Assembly: GCF_001425625.1 (NCBI RefSeq)
Contig: NZ_LMCP01000047.1
Span: 186,001-250,000 of the forward strand
DNA: 64,000 nt
Direction of reading: 5' to 3'
Source of the DNA: Mesorhizobium sp. Root102
GTDB taxonomy: Bacteria > Pseudomonadota > Alphaproteobacteria > Rhizobiales > Rhizobiaceae
Shown: positions 42,007 to 50,425 of the stretch, one piece after another
Layout: every line of letters starts with the position of its first letter
Position numbering within the stretch: position 1 is the first letter of the stretch
Translations under genes and position numbers: made by a program
The notes under the pieces: model-generated
Told to the model about the DNA's origin: nothing
The model's database searches: none
Seen by the model: only the letters and a program-made list of their open reading frames with translations

Positions 42007-43185
42007 ATGCCCTTGCCGATCCTTGCGCTTGCCATTGCGTCCTTCTGCATCGGCACCACCGAATTCGTCATCATGGGCTTGCTGCCCGAGGTCGCCGCAG
42101 ACCTAGGCGTGTCAATCCCTTCGGCGGGCTTGCTGGTCACCGCCTATGCGCTCGGCGTTGTCTTCGGCGCTCCGATTGTCGCCATGGCCACCGCGCATTT
42201 GCCGCGCAAGCCGGTGCTGGTCGGGCTGGCCGCACTGTTCGTCGTCGGCAACCTGTTCTGCGCCATCGCCCCCAACTACTGGCTCTTGATGGCGGCGCGC
42301 GTCTTCACCGCCTTCGGCCACGGCGCCTTCTTCGGCATCGGCTCGGTTGTTGCCGCGAGCCTGGTGCCACGCAACAAGCGCGCCAGCGCCATGGCGATGA
42401 TGTTCGCCGGCCTGACCCTTTCAAACATCCTGGGCGTTCCCGCCGGCACCGCGCTTGGCGAAGCTTTCGGCTGGCGCTCCACATTCATCGCCGTGGTCGG
42501 CATCGGCCTGATCTCGGTCGCGGCCATCGCCTGGCTGGTGCCGTCCGATGTCGCTGAACCGAGCAGCGGCGGCCTGCGCGGCGAGCTGCGCGTGCTGGGC
42601 AAACTGCAGGTGTGGCTGGCGATGTTGATCGCAGCCCTTGCGTCGGCCAGCCTGTTTGCCGTCTTCACCTTCATCAAGCCCTACCTCACCGACGTCTCCG
42701 GCCTGTCAACCTCTGCGGTCACCTGGGTGCTGCTGCTGTTCGGCGCCGGCATGACCATCGGCAACATCATTGGCGGCAGGCTCGCCGACTGGAAATTGAT
42801 GCCGACGGTGATCGGCACGCTGATTTCGATGGCGTTCCTATTCGTCGGTTTCATGCAGTTCGGCGCCATCGCGAATGTCGCTGTCGGCATCGTCTTCCTC
42901 TGGGGTCTGCTGATCTTCGTCGTCGTCCCGCCGCTGCAAATCCGCGTCGTCGAGGCGGCCTCGGACGGGCCGAACCTCGCCGCCACGCTGAACCAGGGCG
43001 CCTTCAATGTCGGCAATGCCAGCGGCGCCTGGATCGGCGGCGTGGCCCTTTCCGCCGGCGTTTCCTATGCGAGTCTGCCGCTGGTCGGCGCAGCACTTGC
43101 CCTGTTGGCGGTCACCGTCGCAGTGCTGTCGCAGGCGCTGGACCGGCGCGCGCCGGTCATTCCGGTTCAGGCTCCCGCGGAATAG
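42007..43185 (+). CDS. MFS transporter, drug:H+ antiporter-1 family (AraJ/YdhP-like)
   Basis: 392 residues with 12 predicted membrane helices. Motif FCIGTTEFVIMGLLPEVAAD at helix 1, GAPIVAMATAHLPRKPVLVG as the loop 2-3 motif A, and FGHGAFFGIGSVVAASLVP in helix 4 are typical of the AraJ/CmlA-like exporters. The ATG follows about 120 bp of non-coding DNA with no clear operator. Likely exports sugars or drugs; substrate unknown. Ends about 85 bp before the aspartoacylase-like gene. Confidence 0.92.
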   Translation: MPLPILALAIASFCIGTTEFVIMGLLPEVAADLGVSIPSAGLLVTAYALGVVFGAPIVAMATAHLPRKPVLVGLAALFVVGNLFCAIAPNYWLLMAARVFTAFGHGAFFGIGSVVAASLVPRNKRASAMAMMFAGLTLSNILGVPAGTALGEAFGWRSTFIAVVGIGLISVAAIAWLVPSDVAEPSSGGLRGELRVLGKLQVWLAMLIAALASASLFAVFTFIKPYLTDVSGLSTSAVTWVLLLFGAGMTIGNIIGGRLADWKLMPTVIGTLISMAFLFVGFMQFGAIANVAVGIVFLWGLLIFVVVPPLQIRVVEAASDGPNLAATLNQGAFNVGNASGAWIGGVALSAGVSYASLPLVGAALALLAVTVAVLSQALDRRAPVIPVQAPAE

Positions 43186-43269
43186 CTGCGCCCATATCGC
43201 GAGAGGCTGGACCAATCGACATCGGCAGCTTCAAATGGGCATGTCTTCTCGCTCTTGAAGGAGAAAGTC

Positions 43270-44325
43270 ATGCAGAAATCGATCGAGCGCATCGCCGGCC
43301 AAAGCGAAGGGGTTTCTTACGAATTCCCGCTGTTCCGCTTCGCGGGCGCGGACAAGGCGGCCCCTTCGGCCTATCTGCAGGCAGCGCTCCATGCCGGTGA
43401 GTTGCCGGGCGTCATCGCCATCGACGCGCTGATGCCGATGCTCGATAAGGCGCAAGCCGAAGGCCGTATCAAGGGTAACCTCACCATCGTGCCCTGGGCC
43501 AACCCGATCGGCCGGGCGCAATATCATTTCGGCGAGCATCAGGGCCGCTTTCATCTCGGTACCCGAACCAATTTCAACCGCGGCTTTCCGCTGCTCGCCG
43601 CCCCCGACACAGCCCTGTTGCCCGACACCACCCTTGGTACGGTTGACCAGCGGCTCAAGACCCGGCTGGTGCAATTGTCGCTCGGCCATGACATCGTGCT
43701 CGACCTGCACTGCGATGACGAAGGCCTCGCCTATCTCTACATCCACACCAGCCTGTGGCCGGCCATGGCCGATTGCGCCGCCGCCATGGGCGTCGACGCG
43801 GTCGTGCTGTGGAGCGAAGACACCGACGGCACTTTCGAGGGCGCCTCGATCATGCCCTACCAGAACGTTCCCGATGGCGTGGCCAAGCTTGACCGCCGTG
43901 TCGCCACCACGGTCGAATATCGCGGCATCCTCGATGTCGACGGCGCCCTGGCCGCCTCTGATGCCGAAGGCCTCTACCGGCTGCTGGTGGCGCGCGGTGT
44001 GATCACCGACAGCGCCGTACCCGCGCCGGGTCCCTTCACCGGCACCGTCGCGCCCCTGGAGAACATCGACATGATGCCGGCGCCCCGGGCGGGTGCTGTG
44101 CTCTACGATGTGAAGCCCGGCGACCGCGTCGCCAAGGGCGCGCGCCTCGCCACCATCGTCCATGCACCGGGTGAAACCGATGGCCGCACCGAAGTGTTCG
44201 CACCGCAGGACGGCATCATCCTGACCCGGCGCTCCCGCCGCATCATCCGCGCCGGCGAGGATCTTCTTAAGCTGGTCGGCGACAAGAAGAGCACCGACGC
44301 TCGATCAGGGACGCTGGAGGACTAA
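43270..44325 (+). CDS. Succinylglutamate desuccinylase/aspartoacylase family zinc hydrolase
   Basis: 351 residues. Zinc ligands H41 and E44 (ALHAGELPG) and H147 (LDLHCDDEG) fit the AstE/AspA carboxypeptidase fold. A C-terminal beta-rich domain (AGAVLYDVKPGDRVAKGARL and later APQDGIILTRR) resembles a biotinyl/lipoyl barrel, as in related predicted deacylases. An AAGGAG eight bases upstream identifies the ATG at MQKSIERIAGQ, not the TTG 15 bases earlier. Removes an acyl group from an amino acid or ectoine-like compound; the substrate is not determined. Convergent with the PEP-mutase-family gene. Confidence 0.9.
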   Translation: MQKSIERIAGQSEGVSYEFPLFRFAGADKAAPSAYLQAALHAGELPGVIAIDALMPMLDKAQAEGRIKGNLTIVPWANPIGRAQYHFGEHQGRFHLGTRTNFNRGFPLLAAPDTALLPDTTLGTVDQRLKTRLVQLSLGHDIVLDLHCDDEGLAYLYIHTSLWPAMADCAAAMGVDAVVLWSEDTDGTFEGASIMPYQNVPDGVAKLDRRVATTVEYRGILDVDGALAASDAEGLYRLLVARGVITDSAVPAPGPFTGTVAPLENIDMMPAPRAGAVLYDVKPGDRVAKGARLATIVHAPGETDGRTEVFAPQDGIILTRRSRRIIRAGEDLLKLVGDKKSTDARSGTLED

Positions 44326-44332
44326 CTCCAGC

Positions 44333-45103
44333 CTATCCGGAAATCGCCAGTCGCGCCTTGGCCTCCAGCCATTCCGCCATCTGCCGGTAAGGCACCGGGC
44401 CGTGGCTGATTCGGGCGACACCCAGTTCCGCCAGCCGCCGGCGCGACGGCACATGCGCCAGCGCGATGATGTTGACCGGCAACGCAATTGCCTTGCAGAG
44501 CGTCTCGATCAGGCCCTCATCGCCAAGACCCGGCGCAAAGAAGCCGTGCGCACCGGCTTTTTCGAAGGCCTGTGCGCGCTCGATGGCCTGGTCGAGCAGG
44601 ACGTCATCATGCGCATCCGGTTTCGCCTTGAGGAAGATGTCGGTTCGAGCGTTGATGAACGCCGGTATGCCGGAGGCCTTGACGGCTGCCGCCGCGGCTT
44701 CGATGCGTTTTACCTGGACAGCAATGTCATGCAGGCCGCTGCCACCAACAATCTGGTCTTCGAAATTGAAACCAATGGCACCGGCCCGCAGTGCCAACGT
44801 TACCGTGCGAGCGACGATTTCCGGATCGACGCCGTAACCACCCTCGAGGTCCATGGTCACCGGCAGGTCGACGGCAGCGACGATGCGCTTGATGTTGTCG
44901 AGCGCCAGCTCCAGCGGGATTTTCTCGCCATCGGCGTAGCCGAACACGGCCGCAACCGGCCAGCTTCCGGTGGCGATCGCCTTGGCGCCCGCCTTCTCGA
45001 CGATCTTGGCCGAGCCCGGATCCCAGGCGTTGTAGAGAACGATCGGATTTCCCTTGACGTGAAGGGAATGGAACGTCCGTGCGCGCTCGATCTGCTCGGT
45101 CAT
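44333..45103 (-). CDS. Isocitrate lyase/PEP mutase family enzyme
   Basis: 256 residues, TIM-barrel enzyme of the PEP mutase/isocitrate lyase superfamily. Visible active-site strands: PIVLYNAWDPGSAKIVEKAG, VTMDLEGGYG near residue 80 and GFNFEDQ near 108. The diagnostic lyase K-x-C-G-H loop is not present, so it is not isocitrate or methylisocitrate lyase; oxaloacetate decarboxylase or carboxy-phosphonate-type chemistry is possible. ATG at MTEQIERARTF is preferred over a longer frame lacking a ribosome-binding site. The trp leader lies divergently upstream. Confidence 0.88.
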   Translation of the reverse strand: MTEQIERARTFHSLHVKGNPIVLYNAWDPGSAKIVEKAGAKAIATGSWPVAAVFGYADGEKIPLELALDNIKRIVAAVDLPVTMDLEGGYGVDPEIVARTVTLALRAGAIGFNFEDQIVGGSGLHDIAVQVKRIEAAAAAVKASGIPAFINARTDIFLKAKPDAHDDVLLDQAIERAQAFEKAGAHGFFAPGLGDEGLIETLCKAIALPVNIIALAHVPSRRRLAELGVARISHGPVPYRQMAEWLEAKARLAISG

Positions 45104-45252
45104 GGTTGTTGTCCCGTCTTCCTGTTGTTGAATGTACAATCTAGGCGGGACTGACAACTCTGGCGATGTGCCATGAAGTGCAGAAGGGGCGGCCACCGGA
45201 CAGACTTTCAAACCTGTTGCGCATCCTCCTTTTCGCAGCTATGGATTTCGCC

Positions 45253-45297
45253 ATGAACATGCGTTCGACCAAGACCATTTGGTGGTGGGCCTGCTGA
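45253..45297 (+). CDS. trpL: trp operon leader peptide
   Basis: Codons ATG AAC ATG CGT TCG ACC, followed downstream by three consecutive TGG, read MNMRSTKTIWWWAC, 14 residues. An in-frame ATG at 45241 would add MDFA. Three tandem tryptophans in a short leader directly before trpE are the hallmark of rhizobial trp attenuation. When tryptophan is scarce, ribosomes stall at the TGG run and the terminator at 45337-45373 cannot form. Confidence 0.9.
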   Translation: MNMRSTKTIWWWAC

Positions 45298-45298
45298 C

Positions 45299-45373
45299 AG
45301 CGGCCTGTTCGAACACGTGCGCGTGAAAAGAGAGGGTGGCCGCAACGGAAAGTCCGGGCGGCCATTTTTTTTT
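45299..45373 (+). promoter_or_regulatory. trp attenuator (antiterminator and terminator)
   Basis: The terminator is TGGCCGC (45337-45343), a 14-nt loop, GCGGCCA (45358-45364), then nine T residues (45365-45373). A competing antiterminator pairs GCGGCC (45300-45305) with GGCCGC (45338-45343). The layout of leader peptide, alternative pairings and T-run matches the known S. meliloti trpE(G) attenuator. Confidence 0.88.
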
Positions 45374-45420
45374 CAAGCCATTCCCGGGTCCGTTGCCCCA
45401 AGAAGCTGATGGAGACGGCA

Positions 45421-47610
45421 ATGACGATGAAGGTTCTGGAAAACGGGGCGGAAAGTTTCGTGACCGCGGGTGGCATCACCATCACCCGCGAGCGCCACGA
45501 TCGGCCCTATGCTGGCGCGATCGACTCCTATGTCGACGGCCTGAATTCACGCCGCGGCGCCGTGTTTTCCTCCAACTATGAATATCCCGGCCGCTACACG
45601 CGCTGGGACACCGCCATCATCGATCCGCCGCTGGTCATCTCAGCACGTGGCCGCGCCATGCGTATCGAGGCGCTGAACGGCCGTGGCGAGGCGCTGTTGC
45701 CGGTCATCGGCAAGGCGCTCGCCAGCCTGGCCGATGTCACCATCGCCGAGACGTCGAAAAAACTCATCCGCCTCGACGTCGCCAAGCCTGGTCGCGTCTT
45801 CACCGAAGAGGAGCGCAGCCGCGTCCCCTCGGTGTTTACCGTGCTGCGCGCCATCACCGCTCTGTTCAAGACCGAGGAAGACGCCAATCTTGGTCTCTAC
45901 GGCGCTTTCGGCTACGACCTCGCCTTCCAGTTCGACCCGGTCGACTACAAGCTCGAGCGCAAGCCGAGCCAGCGCGACCTGGTGCTGTTCCTGCCCGACG
46001 AGATCCTGGTCGTCGACCACTATTCGGCCAAGGCCTGGACCGACCGCTACGACTATGCCGGCGACGGGTTTTCGACCGAGGGGCTGCCGCGCGACGGAAT
46101 TTCCGAGCCGTTCAAGAGCCCCGACCGCATCCCGCCGCGCGGGGACCATGAACCTGGCGAATATGCCGATCTGGTTCGCAAGGCGATGGATTCCTTCAAG
46201 CGAGGCGACCTGTTCGAGGTCGTGCCCGGCCAGATGTTCTATGAGCGCTGCGAGACGCAGCCATCCGAGATTTCGCGCAAGCTGAAGGCCATCAACCCCT
46301 CGCCCTATTCCTTCTTCATCAATCTGGCCGAAGGCGAATATCTGATCGGTGCCTCGCCGGAAATGTTCGTGCGCGTCAACGGCCGCCGCGTCGAGACCTG
46401 CCCGATCTCGGGCACCATCAAGCGCGGCGATGATGCCATTTCGGACTCCGAGCAGATCCTGAAACTGCTCAACTCGAAGAAGGACGAATCCGAGCTGACC
46501 ATGTGCTCGGACGTCGACCGCAACGACAAGTCGCGGGTCTGCGAGCCGGGCTCGGTGCGCGTCATCGGCCGCCGCCAGATCGAGATGTATTCGCGCCTGA
46601 TCCACACGGTCGATCACATCGAAGGCCGCCTGCGCGAAGGCATGGACGCCTTCGACGCCTTCCTGTCGCACGCCTGGGCGGTCACCGTCACCGGCGCGCC
46701 GAAACTGTGGGCCATGCGTTTCATCGAACAGAACGAGAAGAGCCCGCGCGCCTGGTATGGCGGCGCGATCGGCATGGTCAATTTCAACGGTGACATGAAC
46801 ACCGGCCTTACCTTGCGCACCATCCGCATCAAGGACGGCATTGCCGAAGTGCGCGCCGGCGCCACATTGCTCTTCGACAGCATTCCCGAGGAAGAAGAAG
46901 CCGAAACCGAACTGAAGGCATCCGCCATGCTCTCCGCCATTCGCGACGCCAAGACGGGCAATTCCGCCAGCACCGAGCGCACCACCGCGCCCGTCGGCGA
47001 CGGCGTCAACATCCTGCTCGTCGACCACGAGGACAGTTTCGTCCACACGCTGGCCAATTATTTCCGCCAGACCGGCGCCAATGTCTCGACCGTGCGCACG
47101 CCGGTTCCGGAGGAAGTGTTCGACCGGCTGAAGCCCGACCTTGTCGTGCTGTCGCCCGGCCCCGGCACGCCGAAGGATTTCGACTGCGCCGCCACCATCA
47201 GACGGGCGCGCGCCCGCGACCTGCCTATCTTCGGCGTCTGCCTTGGCCTGCAGGCGCTGGCCGAAGCTTATGGCGGCGAACTGAGGCAGTTGCACATACC
47301 GATGCACGGCAAGCCGTCGCGCATCCGCGTCTCCAAGCCGGGCATCATCTTCTCCGGCCTGCCCAAGGAAGTCACCGTCGGCCGCTACCACTCGATCTTC
47401 GCCGATCCGGTGCGCCTGCCCGACGATTTCATCGTCACGGCCGAAACCGAGGACGGCGTCATCATGGCCTTTGAGCACCGCAAGGAACCGATCGCCGCGG
47501 TCCAGTTCCACCCGGAATCGATCATGACGCTCGGCCACAATGCCGGCATGCGCATCATCGAGAACATCGTCGCCCACCTGCCGCGCAAGGCCAAGGAAAA
47601 GGCCGCCTGA
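45421..47610 (+). CDS. trpE(G): Anthranilate synthase, fused TrpE-TrpG
   Basis: 729 residues. Residues 1 to about 510 form the TrpE chorismate-binding component (RVNGRRVETCPISGTIKRGD, ELTMCSDVDRNDKSRVCEPG); about 530-725 form the TrpG glutamine amidotransferase with nucleophile Cys in FGVCLGLQALAEAYG and His-Glu in QFHPESIM. The fusion is typical of Rhizobiales. ATG at 45421 has GGAGA six bases upstream; the ATG at 45409 would add META. Controlled by the upstream trpL attenuator. Makes anthranilate from chorismate and glutamine. Confidence 0.96.
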   Translation: MTMKVLENGAESFVTAGGITITRERHDRPYAGAIDSYVDGLNSRRGAVFSSNYEYPGRYTRWDTAIIDPPLVISARGRAMRIEALNGRGEALLPVIGKALASLADVTIAETSKKLIRLDVAKPGRVFTEEERSRVPSVFTVLRAITALFKTEEDANLGLYGAFGYDLAFQFDPVDYKLERKPSQRDLVLFLPDEILVVDHYSAKAWTDRYDYAGDGFSTEGLPRDGISEPFKSPDRIPPRGDHEPGEYADLVRKAMDSFKRGDLFEVVPGQMFYERCETQPSEISRKLKAINPSPYSFFINLAEGEYLIGASPEMFVRVNGRRVETCPISGTIKRGDDAISDSEQILKLLNSKKDESELTMCSDVDRNDKSRVCEPGSVRVIGRRQIEMYSRLIHTVDHIEGRLREGMDAFDAFLSHAWAVTVTGAPKLWAMRFIEQNEKSPRAWYGGAIGMVNFNGDMNTGLTLRTIRIKDGIAEVRAGATLLFDSIPEEEEAETELKASAMLSAIRDAKTGNSASTERTTAPVGDGVNILLVDHEDSFVHTLANYFRQTGANVSTVRTPVPEEVFDRLKPDLVVLSPGPGTPKDFDCAATIRRARARDLPIFGVCLGLQALAEAYGGELRQLHIPMHGKPSRIRVSKPGIIFSGLPKEVTVGRYHSIFADPVRLPDDFIVTAETEDGVIMAFEHRKEPIAAVQFHPESIMTLGHNAGMRIIENIVAHLPRKAKEKAA

Positions 47611-47615
47611 CGACC

Positions 47616-48563
47616 ATGGCTGGAGCCGAGAATACGATGGCGATCGCCGCCAAGGCGGCCGCGAGGCGCAAGGTCGCCAACCTTGCCTTCTGGTCGATCG
47701 TTGTCGCCTTTGTCGTGCTTGCTCTGAAACTTGCCGCCTGGTACGTCACCGGCTCTGTCGCGCTCTATTCGGACGCGCTCGAATCGATCGTCAACGTCAT
47801 CGCCTCGGTCGCCGCCTTCTGGGCAATCCAGGTCAGCTACAAGCCGGCCGACCAGGATCACCCGTTCGGTCATCACAAGGCCGAGTACTTCTCGGCCGTG
47901 CTCGAAGGCGTGCTGATCGTGCTCGCCGCCCTTCTGATCCTCAACGAGGTCTGGCGCTCCTGGCAGACGCCGGCACCCCTCGAACAGCCTTGGAACGGCC
48001 TTGCCATCAACGGTGTTGCCACGGTCATCAATGCCTTCTGGGCCTGGACACTGATCCGCGCCGGCAGGGCCGAGAAATCGCCGGCGCTGGTCGCCGACGG
48101 CAACCACATCATGACCGACGTGGTGACCTCGATCGGCGTCTTCGGCGGCCTAGTCGGAGCGATCCTGACCGGCTGGCAGATTCTCGATCCGGCGCTTGCC
48201 GTCCTCGTGGCGCTGAACATCCTGTGGCAGGGCTGGCATGTCATCGGCTCATCGATGAACGGCCTGATGGACCGCGCCGTCGACACGGCAGAAAACATGC
48301 GCATCCGCGACGTCATCTCGGCCAATTGCAAGGGCGCTCTCGAGGTTCATGACCTCAAGACCCGCATCGCCGGCCGCGCCACCTTCATCGAGTTCCACCT
48401 AGTCGTCGACGCCGACATGTCGGTCGGCGCCAGCCACGTCATCTGCGATCGCATCGAGGACGCGCTGAAGGCCGAAATCCCCTCGGTGCGCGTCACCATC
48501 CATGTCGAACCCGACGACGAAGCCAAGCTGCCGAAGGGCACGACGGCCGTGCCCTTCGCATAG
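47616..48563 (+). CDS. Cation diffusion facilitator family transporter
   Basis: 315 residues with six membrane helices and a C-terminal cytoplasmic domain. Helix 2 has SDALESIVNVIASV; helix 5 has NHIMTDVVTSIG, giving a metal site of E, N, H and D rather than the usual four acidic/His ligands. The H-rich loop is DHPFGHHKAEYFS. Exports divalent metal in exchange for protons; specificity not settled by this motif. It starts five bases after trpE(G) stops, so it lies in the trp transcription unit. The 118-bp repeat follows its stop. Confidence 0.92.
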   Translation: MAGAENTMAIAAKAAARRKVANLAFWSIVVAFVVLALKLAAWYVTGSVALYSDALESIVNVIASVAAFWAIQVSYKPADQDHPFGHHKAEYFSAVLEGVLIVLAALLILNEVWRSWQTPAPLEQPWNGLAINGVATVINAFWAWTLIRAGRAEKSPALVADGNHIMTDVVTSIGVFGGLVGAILTGWQILDPALAVLVALNILWQGWHVIGSSMNGLMDRAVDTAENMRIRDVISANCKGALEVHDLKTRIAGRATFIEFHLVVDADMSVGASHVICDRIEDALKAEIPSVRVTIHVEPDDEAKLPKGTTAVPFA

Positions 48564-48590
48564 TCTTGCGCTAGCCTGAGGGCTGTCGAG

Positions 48591-48708
48591 ATTCAGGTCA
48601 GGCCGAGCCGAGAATGGTGGCATCCGAGAACCGGAGCGGAGCGTACTTAAAGTACGTAAGCACCGGAAGCGCAGGAAGCCGCCGTTCGCAGGCCGGCATC
48701 ACCTGAAT
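48591..48708. repeat. 118-bp RIME-like intergenic repeat, copy B
   Basis: Same length, orientation and terminal inverted repeats (ATTCAGGT, ACCTGAAT) as copy A at 25241-25358, and identical over long blocks such as GAACCGGAGCGGAGCGTAC and GCAGGCCGGCATCACCTGAA. The central stem reads GTACTT/AAGTAC. Lies between the convergent CDF transporter and secreted-protein genes. Confidence 0.82.
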
Positions 48709-48719
48709 ATCGGCAGCCC

Positions 48720-49823
48720 TCAAGGCGCGCAGGCCGATTGCGGCATCGGCTGCAGCCGATAGACCTTGTCGTCGGATTTCGTCTTGCCGCCGGCGGCCTT
48801 CGAGCACAGATCGACGATCGCGAGTGCGCTGTTGGGATTGGCCAGCATCATCGTGCCGTTGGCGCCGCGCTTGAGGAAAATCTCCTTCTGCGCGATGTCG
48901 CAGGAGAAATCGCTCATCTTCGAGCTGGCCGCACAGCGCCACTGGTCGGCCTCGCCCTGGCAGGAATAGGTCTGCGTGACCTTGGTCGATTTCTGCCGCG
49001 TGGTGACGGTAACGGCAATGTCGGCGCCGTCTGGCCAGTTGGCGGCGTTGCCGCCCGAGGCGAAGGATGCCAGTTCCACCGATCCGCGGAAGACCCGGAT
49101 CGACTGCGTCAGCTGGTCGGGGTGCGAGCCGAGATGCGCTGCATCATAATCGCGCCCGTAGCAGAAGGCCTGGTCCGGCTTCAGCCGCTCGCGCAGTGGG
49201 CCCCCGAGTGCAGGGGCGATCGGATCGATGCGCGCGAACTCCGCCTTGCAGGTAGCCGCCGGCATCGGGTCGAGGCGGAAATTGTCGTCCTCCGAGCCGA
49301 GCGCTTGCCTGTCATATTCCGCCGCACCAAGCTCCTCTTCCGACCCGGCATCGAGATAAAGGTCGGGCTGCACATCGGTGACGATCAGCCTGCCCTTGTC
49401 GTCGACTTTCAGCGAAGCCATGGTGCGGTCACAATCCATGCCGCAACGGATCGGGCCGGACGTGCCGTCCTCGGACCCGTGATTGCACCAGCCGCCGGCC
49501 CATTCGGGCGCCTTGGCGCCCCGCACCGTGGTGGCGATAAAGCCATTATAGGACGAGTCGGAGTTTGTCGGCGGCTCCTCGTTCGGGCGGCTGACCGGGT
49601 CGTGCCCATAGAGGAAGAAGATTCGCGCCACTTTCTGCTTCGGATGCGCCTTGAGGTGCGTGGCGTCATAGACGCGGCCGAAACAGGCATCAGCGCCGTT
49701 CGGGCTGAGTTCGATGAGCTTCAGCGCATCGTCGGCGAAGGCGGAACCGGCAAGTGCGCCAAGCAGGGCTGCGCCAAACCCTGCGCCAGCGACTGCCTTG
49801 CATTCCCCTACCCTGAACGCCAT
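48720..49823 (-). CDS. Secreted protein with internally duplicated domain
   Basis: 367 residues with a signal peptide (GFGAALLGALAGSAFA). Two halves repeat one another: DACFGRVYDATHLKAHPKQK with NFRLDPMPAATC in the first, and AFCYGRDYDAAHLGSHPDQL with VYRLQPMPQSAC in the second. Shared features are C-[FY]-G-R-x-YDA-x-HL-xx-HP-x-Q and a closing R-L-x-PMP-x-x-x-C. Conserved cysteines suggest disulfides. Periplasmic or exported; function unknown. GAGAGG five bases upstream supports the ATG at 49823. Convergent with the CDF gene. Confidence 0.82.
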   Translation of the reverse strand: MAFRVGECKAVAGAGFGAALLGALAGSAFADDALKLIELSPNGADACFGRVYDATHLKAHPKQKVARIFFLYGHDPVSRPNEEPPTNSDSSYNGFIATTVRGAKAPEWAGGWCNHGSEDGTSGPIRCGMDCDRTMASLKVDDKGRLIVTDVQPDLYLDAGSEEELGAAEYDRQALGSEDDNFRLDPMPAATCKAEFARIDPIAPALGGPLRERLKPDQAFCYGRDYDAAHLGSHPDQLTQSIRVFRGSVELASFASGGNAANWPDGADIAVTVTTRQKSTKVTQTYSCQGEADQWRCAASSKMSDFSCDIAQKEIFLKRGANGTMMLANPNSALAIVDLCSKAAGGKTKSDDKVYRLQPMPQSACAP

Positions 49824-49925
49824 GTGACCTCTCCTCCGCATCGACAGGACGTAACGTCAATTTATGCTAGTATTGCGGCCGCAGCCACGCAATTCGCGGT
49901 GAGCCGCCAAGCGGGGGAGGATGCC

Positions 49926-50363
49926 ATGCGCCGGCGCGATATGTTCCGCGCGGTTCTTGCCGGAACCGGAACGCTTCTTGGCCTGCGGGCGGCGCAGGCC
50001 GCGGCGACAGAGCCTGCCAGGCAAAAGGTCGCCTATCACTTGAGCGATGTCGACAAGGTCAATTTCGTGCTCGGCAACATCAAGAACCACTATGACGGCA
50101 CCGGCGGCAATGTCGACATCGTGCTGGTCGTGCATGGCCCGGCCTTGGCCAGCTTCAAGTCGAAAGGCATATCGGCCGCGATTTCCGGGCGTTTCGCCGG
50201 CCTGGTGCAGCAGGGGCTGGCATCCCATGCCTGCGCCAACACCATGCAAGGCATGGACATTACGCTCGCCGACCTGCTCGCCGGTTTCCATGCCGCCGAC
50301 AAGGGCGGCGTCGTCAAGCTCGCCGAACTGCAAGGCCAGGGTTACGCCTATCTGCGCCCCTGA
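49926..50363 (+). CDS. Tat-exported DsrE/F-like protein
   Basis: 145 residues. The N terminus MRRRDMFRAVLAGTGTLLGL ending in AQAAA has a twin-arginine-like signal. The mature part (KVAYHLSDVDKVNFVLGNIK, DIVLVVHGPALASFKSKGIS) has the DsrE/F-like alpha/beta fold, seen in periplasmic proteins of sulfur metabolism. A cysteine in ASHACANTMQGMDI matches the position of the family's reactive Cys. GGGGGAGG upstream supports the ATG. Divergent from the duplicated secreted protein; about 60 bp before the SDR gene on the same strand. Confidence 0.83.
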   Translation: MRRRDMFRAVLAGTGTLLGLRAAQAAATEPARQKVAYHLSDVDKVNFVLGNIKNHYDGTGGNVDIVLVVHGPALASFKSKGISAAISGRFAGLVQQGLASHACANTMQGMDITLADLLAGFHAADKGGVVKLAELQGQGYAYLRP

Positions 50364-50425
50364 GGCTTGAACACCGGGGTGGCAAAGGCCTACGAAGGAC
50401 AGGCAGAAATCCCGGAGGAAGAACC

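Noticed and set aside
45640..47577. Minus-strand open frame of 645 codons
   Set aside because: Antisense to trpE(G), which is unquestionably real. No domain and no start signal.
48738..50363. Plus-strand frame of 541 codons spanning two gene regions
   Set aside because: Its first part is antisense to the duplicated secreted protein. Only the last 145 codons, starting at 49926 with a Tat signal and a ribosome-binding site, are accepted.
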